DNA of 64,000 bases, taken from the NCBI GenBank assembly GCA_016713585.1, contig JADJOV010000001.1, forward strand, positions 62,001 through 126,000. The letters run 5' to 3'. Below the pieces are notes generated by a model that was not told the DNA's origin, ran no database searches, and saw only the letters and a list, made by a program, of their open reading frames with translations. This DNA is from Bdellovibrionales bacterium. GTDB lineage: Bacteria; Bdellovibrionota; Bdellovibrionia; Bdellovibrionales; Bdellovibrionaceae. Positions 1 to 9,327 of the stretch are shown one piece after another. Each line of letters opens with the position of its first letter. The first letter of the stretch is position 1. The translations under genes and the position numbers were made by a program.

Positions 1-269
1 TCGTCCTCGGCTGCCAAAAAAGCATTTATCAAGTTTTTTGGAATTTTCTCATAGGGAATAAGTGTTCGTCGCTCTAGAAAGAACTCACCAACTTTCTTAT
101 CGTTCCGATCAAAAACTTGGCTGACTAGAAGAGGTTCGTAATCCTTGACGTTGATAATCTGGGGAAGGTTTGCACTCACGCTGCGAAAAATAATATACAC
201 ACTCGCCAGTGTAATCACACAGAGCGCACCTAAAAAGATAGACAACTTCACGACCCACGACTTCGACAC
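1..269 (-). CDS. mrcA: Penicillin-binding protein 1A-type glycosyltransferase/transpeptidase, N-terminal part (runs off the window)
   Basis: Only the first ~89 residues are present; the rest lies beyond position 1. A short basic N-terminus (SKSWVVK) is followed by one hydrophobic membrane anchor of about 20 residues (SIFLGALCVITLASVYIIF). Next comes a segment typical of class A PBPs, ending LINAFLAAED, which is the glycosyltransferase motif 1 (AxEDxxFxxHxG) cut after the ED. The enzyme would polymerise lipid II glycan strands and cross-link them in the periplasm. The start is chosen as GTG at 269, which has GGGAGG 4 nt upstream and gives a normal short cytoplasmic tail. In-frame GTG codons at 281 and 290 are alternatives. 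Family assignment is firm; 1A versus another class A PBP is not certain from this much sequence. Confidence 0.8.
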   Translation of the reverse strand, partial: MSKSWVVKLSIFLGALCVITLASVYIIFRSVSANLPQIINVKDYEPLLVSQVFDRNDKKVGEFFLERRTLIPYEKIPKNLINAFLAAED

Positions 270-399
270 AAGGCCTCCCACCAAAATCACCCGAAAAACA
301 GCCTCTGAGGATACCAGGTGGATGGGTGGCGGTCACTATCGACTTACAGTGCTGTCAGCTCACCCTCCCCCAACCCAGCCTTTGGTTTGGGTGTGTTTA

Positions 400-2075
400 T
401 CAGGAGCTATCACTGCTTAGGCCTTCAGAGATGCTGTTGGCTTGCTCGAAGAGTGCGTCAATGTCAGTACTCTTGCCACAGTACGGAGATCTTTCGTAAA
501 TCAGGTCACCTCTAGGAGGCGTGCCTTTGGGTGGATCTGGAAAGCGTACTCCGTCGTTATCGTATAGATCCACATAACCTCTTAACGGACAACAGACGGA
601 ATTGAATTCTTGAAGTCTACCTACCGCCCCATGATAGTCCGTAAAGTTGTCTGCAATTGTAGTGTCTTTTTTGCTCCCATAGGTCTGGGGCTTTTTACTT
701 CCCATACTATTTAGACGGGTCTTCTTTTCGCGTTGTCGCTTCTGTTCTAAAGTGATTTCTTTCTTTATGTTTTCCTCGGTCTTTGTTTTTGAATCAAGAG
801 CATCATAGGCCTCCTTCTGCAAGCGGGCCTCGAAATCCAGAAGTTCACTTGCTAAATCCGCTTTCCGATCCTTTAACTCGTCTGCGTGCGCTTTCAGATT
901 ATGAATTAGCAGAGCGGAGGCCTCCTGAAGCTGAACGATTGTGTCATTCTTGCTGTTGAGAGCATCTACCTTATGGGCAATTGCTCTTTGGGCAGCCTCA
1001 AGATTGTCTTTACGTTGTTGCGTAAGTTGGGCCTTACAGTCCTCATACCATGCAGTAAGAGCATTTTTCTTAGAGGATCCATGACTTATCGCGGCTCCTC
1101 GACCTGAGTAAGTAACGCCACCTGCGGAGTAGTAGTGTTCCTTCTTAAAAGACCGTGTCTTGCTGTTACATTCAATATGAATTGCATTGTCGCTCAAGCT
1201 CATCATTTTCAAACGATTTGAAGCGTACATATTGGCTATCTCTTCCCTAAGCGCTTTTGTTCATCAACAACGGATCGTATATTCAGGTTCAATTTATTCT
1301 GCTGTTCTAAGTTCTTGATCCCCTTTTCGCATTTGGGCATCCAGCTCTCTCCCTTTTCTTTGGTTTCCTTTTTCTCTGCTGGGAGCTTTTTATTAAGCTC
1401 CTGTATCAAGGCTTTGTATTTGTCCTCATTTTCGACAATGTCCTTGTTGAGTTTAAGAAGATTCTTCTCTGACTCTTCAATTTCCTTTTCCAGCTTTGCC
1501 TTGTCTGTCTCCCATTGGGCAGGGGAAAGGTCACATTTAGTGCTTTCTAGGGTAGATCCAAAATCAGGTCCTGCCCAGGCAGAGAGAAGTTCACTTACAA
1601 CATAGCTGCCGCCGGTAGCACTGTCGTTACAGCGTTTCATATCAGCAAGGCACTTGCCCTTACATTTAGCCATGGATTCGTCCAGTGCTTTGCGATCAGC
1701 ATCACACTTGTTTCTAGTGTTCAAAAAGTTGGTTTGCCTATTCGCGTCCTGAGTACGAAGTGCCTCGCGGCGAGTCCTTGCTACATTTTCCTCAGGAGTC
1801 ACAGTCACAACGTTACCCTCTGCATCAACAACATAAGCTTGCGATCGCGGTTGGGGCAGAGGGGGTGTCTTGTTTGCGTTTTGGCCTCTTCTCGTGCGCC
1901 CACTTGCGATTGAGCCCCCGCCCGAGGTTGCTGCATTTGTTTTGTTGTCTTCCCCCCACGCCAAGTCCCCAGTGCCGACCCCAACCCACACGCCAGCACC
2001 TGGGCCGGTGGAAAGAGTACTGACTAACAAAAACATAACACTTGCTAGTAATCTAAACAGTTTAATCGATTGCAT
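400..2075 (-). pseudogene. Exported coiled-coil protein of unknown function, one gene split by a -1 frameshift
   Basis: No family recognised. The 5' part (2075-1236, 279 codons) begins with a signal peptide (SIKLFRLLASVMFLLVSTLS), then a Ser/Gly/Pro-rich linker, a Cys-containing stretch (CDADRKALDESMAKCKGKC) and long Lys/Glu-rich heptads. The 3' part (1230-400) has no signal peptide. It continues the coiled coil and ends in a Cys-containing domain (CCPLRGYVDLYDNDGVRF). Adding one A to the A4 run at 1255-1258 joins the frames smoothly (DEQKALREEIANMYASN) and gives about 558 residues. I therefore read this as one secreted protein with a base missing. The alternative is two genes with a 5-nt gap, the second having a fair GGGAAGAG ribosome site. 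The paired cysteines suggest a periplasmic or surface location. Confidence 0.6.
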
Positions 2076-2367
2076 TGAAGCTTCCCCCTGTGGCTACTCA
2101 GAGTGCAAAGGCGAGTCCACAAGATTGCATTTCGGAGGTTTGGGCGAAAAAGTTGACGGTCCATTTTGAGATTATCAAGGGCTGTTGATAAAAATGAAAC
2201 AAATCTCTCCATTCTCGCCGAGGCTAGAAAAACTTAGTTTGGCAATGAGACGGCGCCAGGAATCCATTCGGAAATACTAGACTTATGTCCTACACTGAGG
2301 ACCAGAACCTAAACTGTACATGCCGTGATGGCTGGACGTCAGAGTGTGCGGAAAGAGAGAGGGTCCT
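2076..2367. other. Intergenic region, no feature found
   Basis: This is 292 bases between the divergent starts of the exported coiled-coil protein and the next gene. I see no convincing promoter hexamers, no RNA gene and no ORF with a ribosome site. It must carry the promoters for both neighbours. Confidence 0.4.
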
Positions 2368-3003
2368 TTGAACAAAATTGAGATCAATATCGAAACCGAG
2401 AGCAAGGCCTTAGCTGAAAAAAATAAATCCACCCGAGGGATGTTGTTGGTCCCAATCATGGTAGGTTTCTTCCTAATTGCATTCCTTGGCCAGGCCTCAG
2501 CCAAAACCGATCGCTCTGAGTCTGTGAGTAAGTCCAGTCAAAAGGAAAAGAAGAAAAAAACCAAGAGCAAGGCGAAAATCGTTAATAAGAAAAACACACC
2601 CCAGAAGCGAGAGATACAATCGACAATTACCCACAAGAATTTGCCCATTATAACCAGCGATATCTATATTCTGGAAAAAGTGGTCTCTTCAAAAGGCGCT
2701 ATAAATAAGCTCAAGGATCAGCAGAAGGTTGGGCGCTTTATTACGTTTTCAAATTTTTCATCCCTCAGTGGCTTTGATGGATGCCATTGGTTTCAGCAGG
2801 ATTATTCGTTTGCTCAAACATATGTGAAGTTAGAAAAAAAGAAGATGATGGAAGGAGCTTGCAGTAAGGTTGAGAAAATGGAAATTCTACCGCCAAGTCC
2901 ATTTTCAGTTCATTACCAAGAGACTGGCGAGCGATTGACCCTGACTTCGCGAAAAACAAAGCAAAAGTACATCTATCGTAAAAACATAGCGAGCGCCAAC
3001 TAG
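2368..3003 (+). CDS. Exported or membrane-anchored basic protein of unknown function
   Basis: About 211 residues, no family recognised. A polar N-terminus is followed by a hydrophobic segment (MLLVPIMVGFFLIAFLGQASA) that could be a signal peptide or an anchor. Then comes a very Lys-rich linker (EKKKKTKSKAKIVNKK) and a C-terminal domain with two Cys (DGCHWF and EGACSKVEKM), which may form a disulfide. TTG at 2368 is preferred because GAGAGAGGG lies just upstream. GTG at 2344 and ATG at 2440 are alternatives; the ATG would give a clean signal peptide but has a badly spaced ribosome site. The stop codon lies in the left arm of an inverted repeat shared with the convergent neighbour. Confidence 0.6.
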   Translation: MNKIEINIETESKALAEKNKSTRGMLLVPIMVGFFLIAFLGQASAKTDRSESVSKSSQKEKKKKTKSKAKIVNKKNTPQKREIQSTITHKNLPIITSDIYILEKVVSSKGAINKLKDQQKVGRFITFSNFSSLSGFDGCHWFQQDYSFAQTYVKLEKKKMMEGACSKVEKMEILPPSPFSVHYQETGERLTLTSRKTKQKYIYRKNIASAN

Positions 3004-3031
3004 GCCTGACGAAGATGTTGAGGCCTACTTT
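3001..3031. terminator. Candidate bidirectional terminator between convergent genes
   Basis: A perfect 7-bp inverted repeat (TAGGCCT / AGGCCTA, 3001-3007 and 3021-3027) with a 13-nt loop, followed by CTTTT on the plus strand. The left arm includes the TAG stop of the upstream gene, and the right arm overlaps the end of the convergent gene. The T tract is short, so termination strength is uncertain. Confidence 0.4.
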
Positions 3032-4437
3032 TGAGTGGTTCTGTTAATGAAGGCAATTAGAGGCGCGTATTTTGTTGCGTCGATTTTCATGATGGCATAC
3101 GTAACGACATGGTGGTTTTGGCCGCCGGAGTTGGCCTCTTTGGCAAAGACAACATAAGTATTTGTGACACCTGGCCGAGAAGGATCCGACTTTTCGAATG
3201 TCCACATTAAATGTTCTCTAGAGAAAGCAGTTCGTGGGATTGAGGCGAATTCGAAAGCATTGGGACTTGCAGGGGCAGCTCCATCGGGAGTGCTCGTGCC
3301 GTTTGTTTGTGAAAGCTGTATAGCCTCCGCCTTCAAGTCGTTCAGGAGTTCTATGACTTTCGTTTCCGAGGCGGGAATCTGAATTCCATTAAGTCTCTCG
3401 GTGATCAAGGAAGTCCTTTGGTTGGTGCCATCATTGGCGAGTCGAACTTCGCCCTGGGTGTAAGCTTGACTTGCTGCTGGTGGGTGTTTTTGAGCGACCT
3501 TTGTGTGGTCGTCGAAGTATCGGTCAAGAACGATGGGCACAACGGTAAACGCCGCTACAGCGAATAATATCTTAAAAGGCTCTTTAACAACTACTTTAAC
3601 AAAAACATCCCTATAATACTGAAGCTTCAGTTGGGTTTTGATATATTTTAACGAATTGGATGTAAAGATTTTTTGGAGACTGGATTTTTGGGTCTCAACT
3701 GGAAAATAGTCAAAATATGAGGCGAGCAAGTTAAACTGTTGAAGTAATGGCCCATCAATAGCGAGTGGAATCTTCAAATTTATATCATAACCTTGTGGGA
3801 GCGCCTCAGATAGTTCAAAACGAGAGATTTCAAGACGTGGAGGCTCTGAAGTTCTAGACAAGAAGTCTTTCGCGATTACAACCTCCTGTCCGTTTGGATA
3901 GACTAAACTGACGCTTGCTGGTACAAAACGAGGTGTATTTAAGCTGGCGGCCACGTAATTGACTAGGAGGGTATATCTCTGGCTGATTCGAAACCCAAGT
4001 GAGAATTTGTTCTTTCTCGTCGCGTCCTTTGCTGCAACAAAACTATCAGGAGTTACCAAAAACGCACGGACGAGCTCCAAAGAAGCCTCATCTATTTTTT
4101 CCGAAAATGAGTGTTCAGCAAGGGTGAATACACTTCTTGGGCGAGGTTTTTCCTTTGATGCGTGAATCTCAATACGAGGTGAACGCGATCTGACGGTAGC
4201 TGGAAACGTGGGACCTTCAGAAGAGGCTGGGTAAACATTTGTCGGCGAAACTTCAGCGTTGAAATCAAGCGGTGCCAAAATATCTTTAGCACCATCATGA
4301 AGAGGCGCCAGATTGCCAATCCCAGCGATTGTACTTTCCCCCAATAAAGAGCTGCAGGAAATACCGGCACTGGCAAGCTGACTGAGTGACACAAGTATGA
4401 AGAGAAACCCCGAAATTCTATTCATTCGCGGGACCAT
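3025..4437 (-). CDS. Exported protein of unknown function with an internal membrane segment
   Basis: 470 residues, no family recognised. A signal peptide (ISGFLFILVSLSQLASA) is followed by a serine-rich mature region. The middle contains beta-rich segments such as RYTLLVNYVAASL and VSLVYPNGQEVVIA. There is one likely transmembrane helix near residue 290 (ILFAVAAFTVVPIVLDRYF), and the C-terminal domain ends NRTTQK. The layout suggests a large periplasmic domain before the helix and another domain after it. ATG codons at 4437 and 4425 are both possible starts, and neither has a strong ribosome site. The gene stands alone and converges on the gene to its left. Confidence 0.6.
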   Translation of the reverse strand: MVPRMNRISGFLFILVSLSQLASAGISCSSLLGESTIAGIGNLAPLHDGAKDILAPLDFNAEVSPTNVYPASSEGPTFPATVRSRSPRIEIHASKEKPRPRSVFTLAEHSFSEKIDEASLELVRAFLVTPDSFVAAKDATRKNKFSLGFRISQRYTLLVNYVAASLNTPRFVPASVSLVYPNGQEVVIAKDFLSRTSEPPRLEISRFELSEALPQGYDINLKIPLAIDGPLLQQFNLLASYFDYFPVETQKSSLQKIFTSNSLKYIKTQLKLQYYRDVFVKVVVKEPFKILFAVAAFTVVPIVLDRYFDDHTKVAQKHPPAASQAYTQGEVRLANDGTNQRTSLITERLNGIQIPASETKVIELLNDLKAEAIQLSQTNGTSTPDGAAPASPNAFEFASIPRTAFSREHLMWTFEKSDPSRPGVTNTYVVFAKEANSGGQNHHVVTYAIMKIDATKYAPLIAFINRTTQK

Positions 4438-4587
4438 ACCAAAGAAAACTCACTGAGGCAGCATAGTTTGCACCTAGAGAATTCTTTTCAGGTTGGAGTG
4501 TCCAAACTCTAGACGAAAGCGTGTATAATTATCAAACCATCAGGTGGAACCCATGGTACCAGAGTTAGAAAATTTCTTGAATTCAGA

Positions 4588-5490
4588 CTATTGTCCTGAA
4601 ACAGTTTTTTCTGGCGCGAGCCCGAGCCGGGCAAATTCCTGTTCCAAGGAATCAAAAACCGTTTCAGTGACTGGAATGAGATTTTCGTAATGATAGAGCT
4701 CTCTAAAAGTTTTTCGACCCAGATCGGTCGCAATAAATTTCTGAAGACTTCTGATAATAGCGAGTTTTTGATTTTCGGGCATATCGCCGCGAAAAACGAC
4801 AGGTTCATTGGGTAAAGGTTCGGTGAGTGCCAAGCGTTCAACTTTCTCAAAAACATCAGGGAACTGAGTTTTCACTAAACGGCGAGCGTCCTGGGGTATG
4901 CCGCCTTCATCATCCACGTAATAAGTGGCCCCGGCATCGACGCGACCCTGGTACACGGCAGTTACAACAGCGTCATGACTGCCAAGGAAGGATTGGTCTT
5001 TGATGGTAATCTTCTTCTCACGCAGATATTTTAAAGCAGTAATATATCCGGATCCAGAAATGGGCGAAACAAAGCCAAAAGTCTTACCGTGAAGGTCGGC
5101 AACATCCTTCACCTTACCTTTGCGTACGATGATCTGTCCTCGATACTCAGTTTTACCTTGGGCGACAGCAATCAAACGAGCTTGGGCGCCATATTTTTTT
5201 CGAGCCAGGAGGTATCCGAACGAATTCATAAATGCGACATCTGCGCGCTTACTGCCGAAGGCTTCAATGACCGCCGTATAATTCACAGGAACTTTGACTT
5301 CGATTGGCTGTTGAAGATCACTCTCGAGCCAAGTTCTCAGGACATTTCCGTTTTCTACCAAGATTCTGTTTTCCTGAGAGGGGACAAGAAGTATCTGGAT
5401 GGGGCCGACGGGGTTTCGTGAGGTGCAAGAGCTCAAAATCCCTAGACAGACAACCAGACTAATGATTGCGCTGCCCAAGGAAAAAGACAA
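4588..5490 (-). CDS. PhnD/SsuA-type periplasmic substrate-binding lipoprotein
   Basis: About 300 residues. An N-terminal lipoprotein signal ends in the lipobox LSSC, followed by a type 2 periplasmic-binding fold of the phosphate/phosphite/phosphonate family. Characteristic segments are RADVAFMNSFGYLLA, DLHGKTFGFVSPISGSGY, QGRVDAGATYYVDD and LTEPLPNEPVVFRGDMP. Such proteins normally deliver an oxyanion to an ABC transporter, but no permease or ATPase gene is nearby, so the ligand is unknown. The open frame extends upstream to 5712, but that part lies over the Arg/Gly-rich tail of the helicase gene and is not credible. The start is placed at TTG 5490 (GGTGG five bases upstream) or GTG 5499, which overlaps the helicase stop. 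Confidence 0.75.
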   Translation of the reverse strand: MSFSLGSAIISLVVCLGILSSCTSRNPVGPIQILLVPSQENRILVENGNVLRTWLESDLQQPIEVKVPVNYTAVIEAFGSKRADVAFMNSFGYLLARKKYGAQARLIAVAQGKTEYRGQIIVRKGKVKDVADLHGKTFGFVSPISGSGYITALKYLREKKITIKDQSFLGSHDAVVTAVYQGRVDAGATYYVDDEGGIPQDARRLVKTQFPDVFEKVERLALTEPLPNEPVVFRGDMPENQKLAIIRSLQKFIATDLGRKTFRELYHYENLIPVTETVFDSLEQEFARLGLAPEKTVSGQ

Positions 5491-5491
5491 C

Positions 5492-7159
5492 CTATCCACC
5501 AAAAAGGCGCTTAAGAAAGCCGGCAATTTTTTTACCGAGTGGCGGTGCTGTTTTGGTTTGTGGTCCAGCTTGATTTGCTCGATTCCCTGCCTTCTGTCGC
5601 TCCCTAGAATGATGCTTCGGTTTGGCGGCGGCCTGGGATGTCGGTGTCGGGGATGGATGCAGTCTTTTAACATGGGGGGATGGTTGAGGTCTATGTGACG
5701 CCACTTTTCCATGCGCTAATGGACCAGATGCGGACCCATGCCCTTCCTTTCGAGGTCTTGCCTCACGAGCTGGAGGTCTTCCAGATGGAGTTGGACGAGA
5801 GCTGGTAGAATCACCACCACCCGGGCGTGGTTTGAATCGTTCGCCTCGATCTTCACCGCGACCTCCACCCCGATCGCCACCACGAGAGGGTCGACCTCCG
5901 CCACGAGGAGGCCTTTGTTATTCACGACCGCCTGGATTGAGTGCCCCTTGAATAAACACCTCACCTTGAGGGAAGGGTTTAAAATCTTTAACAAGGTCTT
6001 TGTCCTCGATAAAACCAACCGTGAGATTATGTTTGAGGTACTCTTGAATTCGAGTCAAAGAATCAATATCTCGATCGCAAACTAAAGAGGCAGCATGGCC
6101 GATGGCTCCAGCTCGCCCAGTACGTCCGATGCGGTGAACATAAGATTCACAATCGTTGGGGAGTTCATAATTAATGACTAAATCAACTCCTTGGATATCA
6201 AGTCCACGAGCAGCGACATCAGTTGCAACTAAAATGTTATGCTCATTTTCAGCCTTAAACTGTTGCATAACCTTGGTTCTTTGAACCTGGGTTAACAGAC
6301 TAGAAATCGCTGAGGCCGGAATTCCATTGTCATTGAGGAATTTGGCAATTCGATCAACATTATGTTTAAAGTTCGAAAAAACTATCGCTTGCTTAGGCTG
6401 CTTAGATCTCAAGAGCGAGAGTAAATGCTGGGGCTTTTCGTGATGACCAACGTGGAAAATTTCATCATGAACATTCTCTGCCTTAGCCTGTTCGCCACTG
6501 ACATTGAGTTCGATAGGCTCAGATCCAAATTGGTAAGCGGTATTGAGAACATCAAAATTAAGCGTGGCGCTAAAAACAAGAAATTGCCGCGTCTGTGGCA
6601 CCCGCTGCAGGATGTATTTCATATCATCCTTAAAACCCATATCGAACATGCGGTCAGCCTCATCAAATACAATCGCTCTGACTTGCTTCAGATCGATCAG
6701 ATGTTCCTTGTAGAGGTCGATCATTCGACCGGGGGTCGCGATGAGAAACTGAAGTCCATTGCGAAGAGCTTCTTTTTGCTTATCATAGCCGGTGCCTCCA
6801 TAGATTGGAAAGCCTTTGATTTGAGTCTCCGCACCTAATTTTGTTAAGTTTTCGTAGACCTGCTCTGCAAGCTCTCGAGTTGGAACAAGCACTAACACAA
6901 AGTGATTGCTTTTCCAGTCAGGGAAAACTCGTTTGGAATCCACCCCCTCCACAGGATTTTGAGAGCGAAGAATGCGTTCCATGAGAGGCACCAAAAAGGC
7001 GGCAGTTTTTCCCGTTCCAGTTTGAGCGAGGCCCGCAACATCCTGGCCCAAAAGAATAGGTCCAATGGCTTGGACTTGGATGGGGGTGCATTCAGTGTAT
7101 CCGAGTTTATCAATGCCGGCCTGGAGAGTTGGATCCAAGCTATATTCAGAAAATTTCAA
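5492..7159 (-). pseudogene. rhlE: RhlE-like DEAD-box RNA helicase with an in-frame TAA before its Arg/Gly-rich tail
   Basis: ATP-dependent RNA helicase. Residues 1-413 form a complete core: Q motif, Walker A (AQTGTGKT), VFDEADRMFDMGF, FSATL and HRIGRTGRAG. A TAA at 5918-5920 ends the core after NPGGRE. The same frame then stays open for a further 141 codons to a TAG at 5492. That tail begins QRPPRGGGRPSRGGDRGGG and ends KIAGFLKRLFGG, exactly the basic RGG-type C-terminus found in RhlE proteins. The intact gene would be about 555 codons. The TTG start at 7159 has AAGGAG at good spacing. The truncated core should still be a helicase, but RNA or ribosome tethering through the tail would be lost unless the TAA is read through or is a sequence error. 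Confidence 0.8.
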
Positions 7160-7181
7160 AAGTTCTCCTTATTTAATTCGG

Positions 7182-8015
7182 TCAAGGCCTTTTACCAACA
7201 CCCACAAAGTCTTTCAACACGTCAGTAAAGACTTGCGGCTGATCTGTGTGAACCCAATGCCCAGCGTCATTTATTTCAACGCCTTGAATTAACGGATTCA
7301 GCACAAGTATTCGCTGCATATTGGGTCGAGAGAGCTCAGAAGATCTCTCTCCACGAATAATGAGGGTCGGAACGCTTAGAGCTTGAAGATTTGTCCACGG
7401 ATCCTGATTGGCTCCATCTCGGACGGTCTCTAATATACCTTTTTTGGAAAATCGCCAATCAACAGTGCCGTTGGGTAGACTTATCATATTTGCATAAAAA
7501 AATTGAGCCATCATCGGGCCGCTTTCTCGAGTTTTCACCTTCTGAGAAAATTCAGTTTGAAAGAAGCTGCGAGCCTCGTCCCGATTTGTAAACGGAGTGG
7601 GGATCGAAGTTAATAAATTTTCATAATACTCTGAGGACTCAGCAGAAAAATTGACCGCCGGATCTTCAAGAACAAGCTTCTCAACTTTCTCAGGGAAAAG
7701 GCGCGCGAAAGTCAGAGCGTTTCGTGCGCCCAGAGAGTGGCCAACAAGGATAAATCGGTTCCAGGACAGAGCCTCGGTGATCTCTTGAAGGTCCGAGGCA
7801 TAATCCTGGGCTGTGTATCCGGATTCGGGTTGAAATGACCGCCCATGGCCCCGCTGATCAAAAACAAGGCAGTTTTCTGATTTCTGAAGTTCCGAGACGA
7901 TTTTCATCCAATTGGCAGAAAATCCCATAAGGCCATGAAGAAAAACCCATTTCCGACCATCGACAGGTCCTTTTATCTGATAAAAAAAGCGATCTAGAAC
8001 TGACATGTTTTGCAT
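7182..8015 (-). CDS. Alpha/beta-fold hydrolase (YbfF/esterase-like)
   Basis: 277 residues with the full alpha/beta hydrolase pattern: oxyanion-hole HG (VFLHGLMGFSANW), nucleophile elbow GHSLGA, a Asp-containing segment in the cap/return region, and the catalytic histidine near the end (INDAGHWVHTDQP). DQRGHGRS is the classic RGHGxS segment of small esterases. The nearest family is the YbfF/PldB-like acyl-esterases, but the substrate cannot be read from sequence. No signal peptide, so cytoplasmic. The gene lies 22 bases upstream of the helicase gene on the same strand and is probably co-transcribed with it. ATG at 8015 is used; ATG at 8006 is an alternative. Confidence 0.8.
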   Translation of the reverse strand: MQNMSVLDRFFYQIKGPVDGRKWVFLHGLMGFSANWMKIVSELQKSENCLVFDQRGHGRSFQPESGYTAQDYASDLQEITEALSWNRFILVGHSLGARNALTFARLFPEKVEKLVLEDPAVNFSAESSEYYENLLTSIPTPFTNRDEARSFFQTEFSQKVKTRESGPMMAQFFYANMISLPNGTVDWRFSKKGILETVRDGANQDPWTNLQALSVPTLIIRGERSSELSRPNMQRILVLNPLIQGVEINDAGHWVHTDQPQVFTDVLKDFVGVGKRP

Positions 8016-8085
8016 ATATCAGGATCCCGTTGTATTTAGAATCACAATCTGGCCATGATTGGGCAATAACAACAAGGAAACATTT

Positions 8086-9327
8086 TTGACGGGTTCAGTG
8101 TCACAAAACGGAGTTCAAGTTTCTGGAGTTCAAGTTCCTGGAGTACAGGTCCCTGGTCTACACAGAGATTGGATCGACTCGACCGCATTTAGGATCGTTC
8201 AAACTTTGCAGACCAGTGGCCATGAAACTTACCTTGTTGGCGGTTGTGTGCGAGATCTTTTGGTGGGGATTCATCCAAAGGACTTCGATATCGCCACCAA
8301 TGCGATGCCTGATCAAGTTCGTAAGAAAATTCCGTATAGCTTTATCATAGGGCGGCGATTTCGTCTGGTTCTGGTCAAGCGTGGTCTCTCTCAATTTGAA
8401 ATTGCAACCTTCAGAAGGAGTCCCGGGCCAGAAGATCTTGAAAATGATCTTTCTCCGATGGGGGATAATTTTTACGGAACTGTTGAAGAGGACGCGCGAC
8501 GCAGAGACTTTACAATTAATGCTATTTTTTATGATCCTATCAAAAACCAAATTTTAGATTTCTGTAACGGAGTTGCGGACATTCAGTCTAGAACCCTTCG
8601 CATGATTGGTTCAGCGAAAGCTCGCCTCTTGGAAGACCCAATTCGGATTCTGCGTGCTGTTCGTCTATCCCATAAGCTTGGATTTCAGTTCGATGAGGAA
8701 ATGCGAGAGGGTCTTTTGCAAACGTCATACTCGCTCAAAGAATCGGCTTTGCCCCGAAGGCGGGAGGAGTACTTAAAGATTCTCAAACTCGATGATCCAT
8801 TGAGAACTTTTTATGAAATGTATGATCTTGGAGTTCTCGAGCATGCATTGCCGAGTCTCCATGCCCTTTTTCAGGATTCGAAGAAAGCCGAAGTATTTAC
8901 AGTTTACTTCCGCCAGCTTCAGGATCTTGGCCGTGCGAAGATGGACCCAATCGAGCTCTTCACTTTCTTTCTTTTTGCCTATGCGAAAGCCTTATCCTCG
9001 GAAGAAGACTTGAACAGCGAAAAGTTAGGTGAGGATCAGAGATTCAATTCATTTATGAAAGATGAGTTGGGAATGTTTAAACAAGAATCCGCTGATTTCT
9101 TAAATGCATTGGGGTTTATTCCTGCCCTCACTCGCTTTGAATCCTATGCCAAGAGAGGAGCAAGACGAAAGCAGGCATTCTTAAACAACGAATATTTTTA
9201 TATAAGCCTTAAGCTTGGTCATCGGGGGCGAGAGTTATCCACCCCAAATTATCTATTTTGGATGAGCGAGAAAGAACGAACTAGCCACGTTCCTGCTGAA
9301 CAAGGGCCTGATAAAAAGACTCAATAA
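8086..9327 (+). CDS. pcnB: Poly(A) polymerase / CCA-adding-type nucleotidyltransferase, PcnB-like
   Basis: About 413 residues. The class II nucleotidyltransferase head is clear: VGGCVRDLLVG then KDFDIATNAMPDQV, with the DxD metal-binding pair. FIIGRRFRLVLV is closer to PcnB than to CCA-adding enzymes, and the RNA-binding segment RILRAVRLSHKLGF follows. PcnB adds 3' poly(A) tails that promote mRNA decay. TTG at 8086 is chosen for its AAGGA seven bases upstream; TTG at 8059 is also in frame. The N-terminus carries three five-residue repeats (GVQVS, GVQVP, GVQVP) encoded by a 15-bp tandem repeat. The 3' end overlaps the convergent LysR gene by 47 bp. If this is the only nucleotidyltransferase in the genome it might also repair tRNA CCA ends. 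Confidence 0.8.
   Translation: MTGSVSQNGVQVSGVQVPGVQVPGLHRDWIDSTAFRIVQTLQTSGHETYLVGGCVRDLLVGIHPKDFDIATNAMPDQVRKKIPYSFIIGRRFRLVLVKRGLSQFEIATFRRSPGPEDLENDLSPMGDNFYGTVEEDARRRDFTINAIFYDPIKNQILDFCNGVADIQSRTLRMIGSAKARLLEDPIRILRAVRLSHKLGFQFDEEMREGLLQTSYSLKESALPRRREEYLKILKLDDPLRTFYEMYDLGVLEHALPSLHALFQDSKKAEVFTVYFRQLQDLGRAKMDPIELFTFFLFAYAKALSSEEDLNSEKLGEDQRFNSFMKDELGMFKQESADFLNALGFIPALTRFESYAKRGARRKQAFLNNEYFYISLKLGHRGRELSTPNYLFWMSEKERTSHVPAEQGPDKKTQ
8110..8154 (+). repeat. 15-bp tandem repeat, three copies, inside the start of pcnB
   Basis: Three consecutive units, GGAGTTCAAGTTTCT, GGAGTTCAAGTTCCT and GGAGTACAGGTCCCT. They encode GVQVS-GVQVP-GVQVP ahead of the nucleotidyltransferase domain. The period is a multiple of three, so copy-number change would not disturb the frame. 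Confidence 0.85.

Noticed and set aside
5493..5712. Long N-terminal extension of the PhnD-like lipoprotein
   Set aside because: It lies over the Arg/Gly-rich tail of the helicase in another frame and removes the lipoprotein signal from its correct place. The start is placed at 5490.
8059..8085. TTG at 8059 as the pcnB start
   Set aside because: No ribosome site is present, and the TTG at 8086 has AAGGA at normal spacing.
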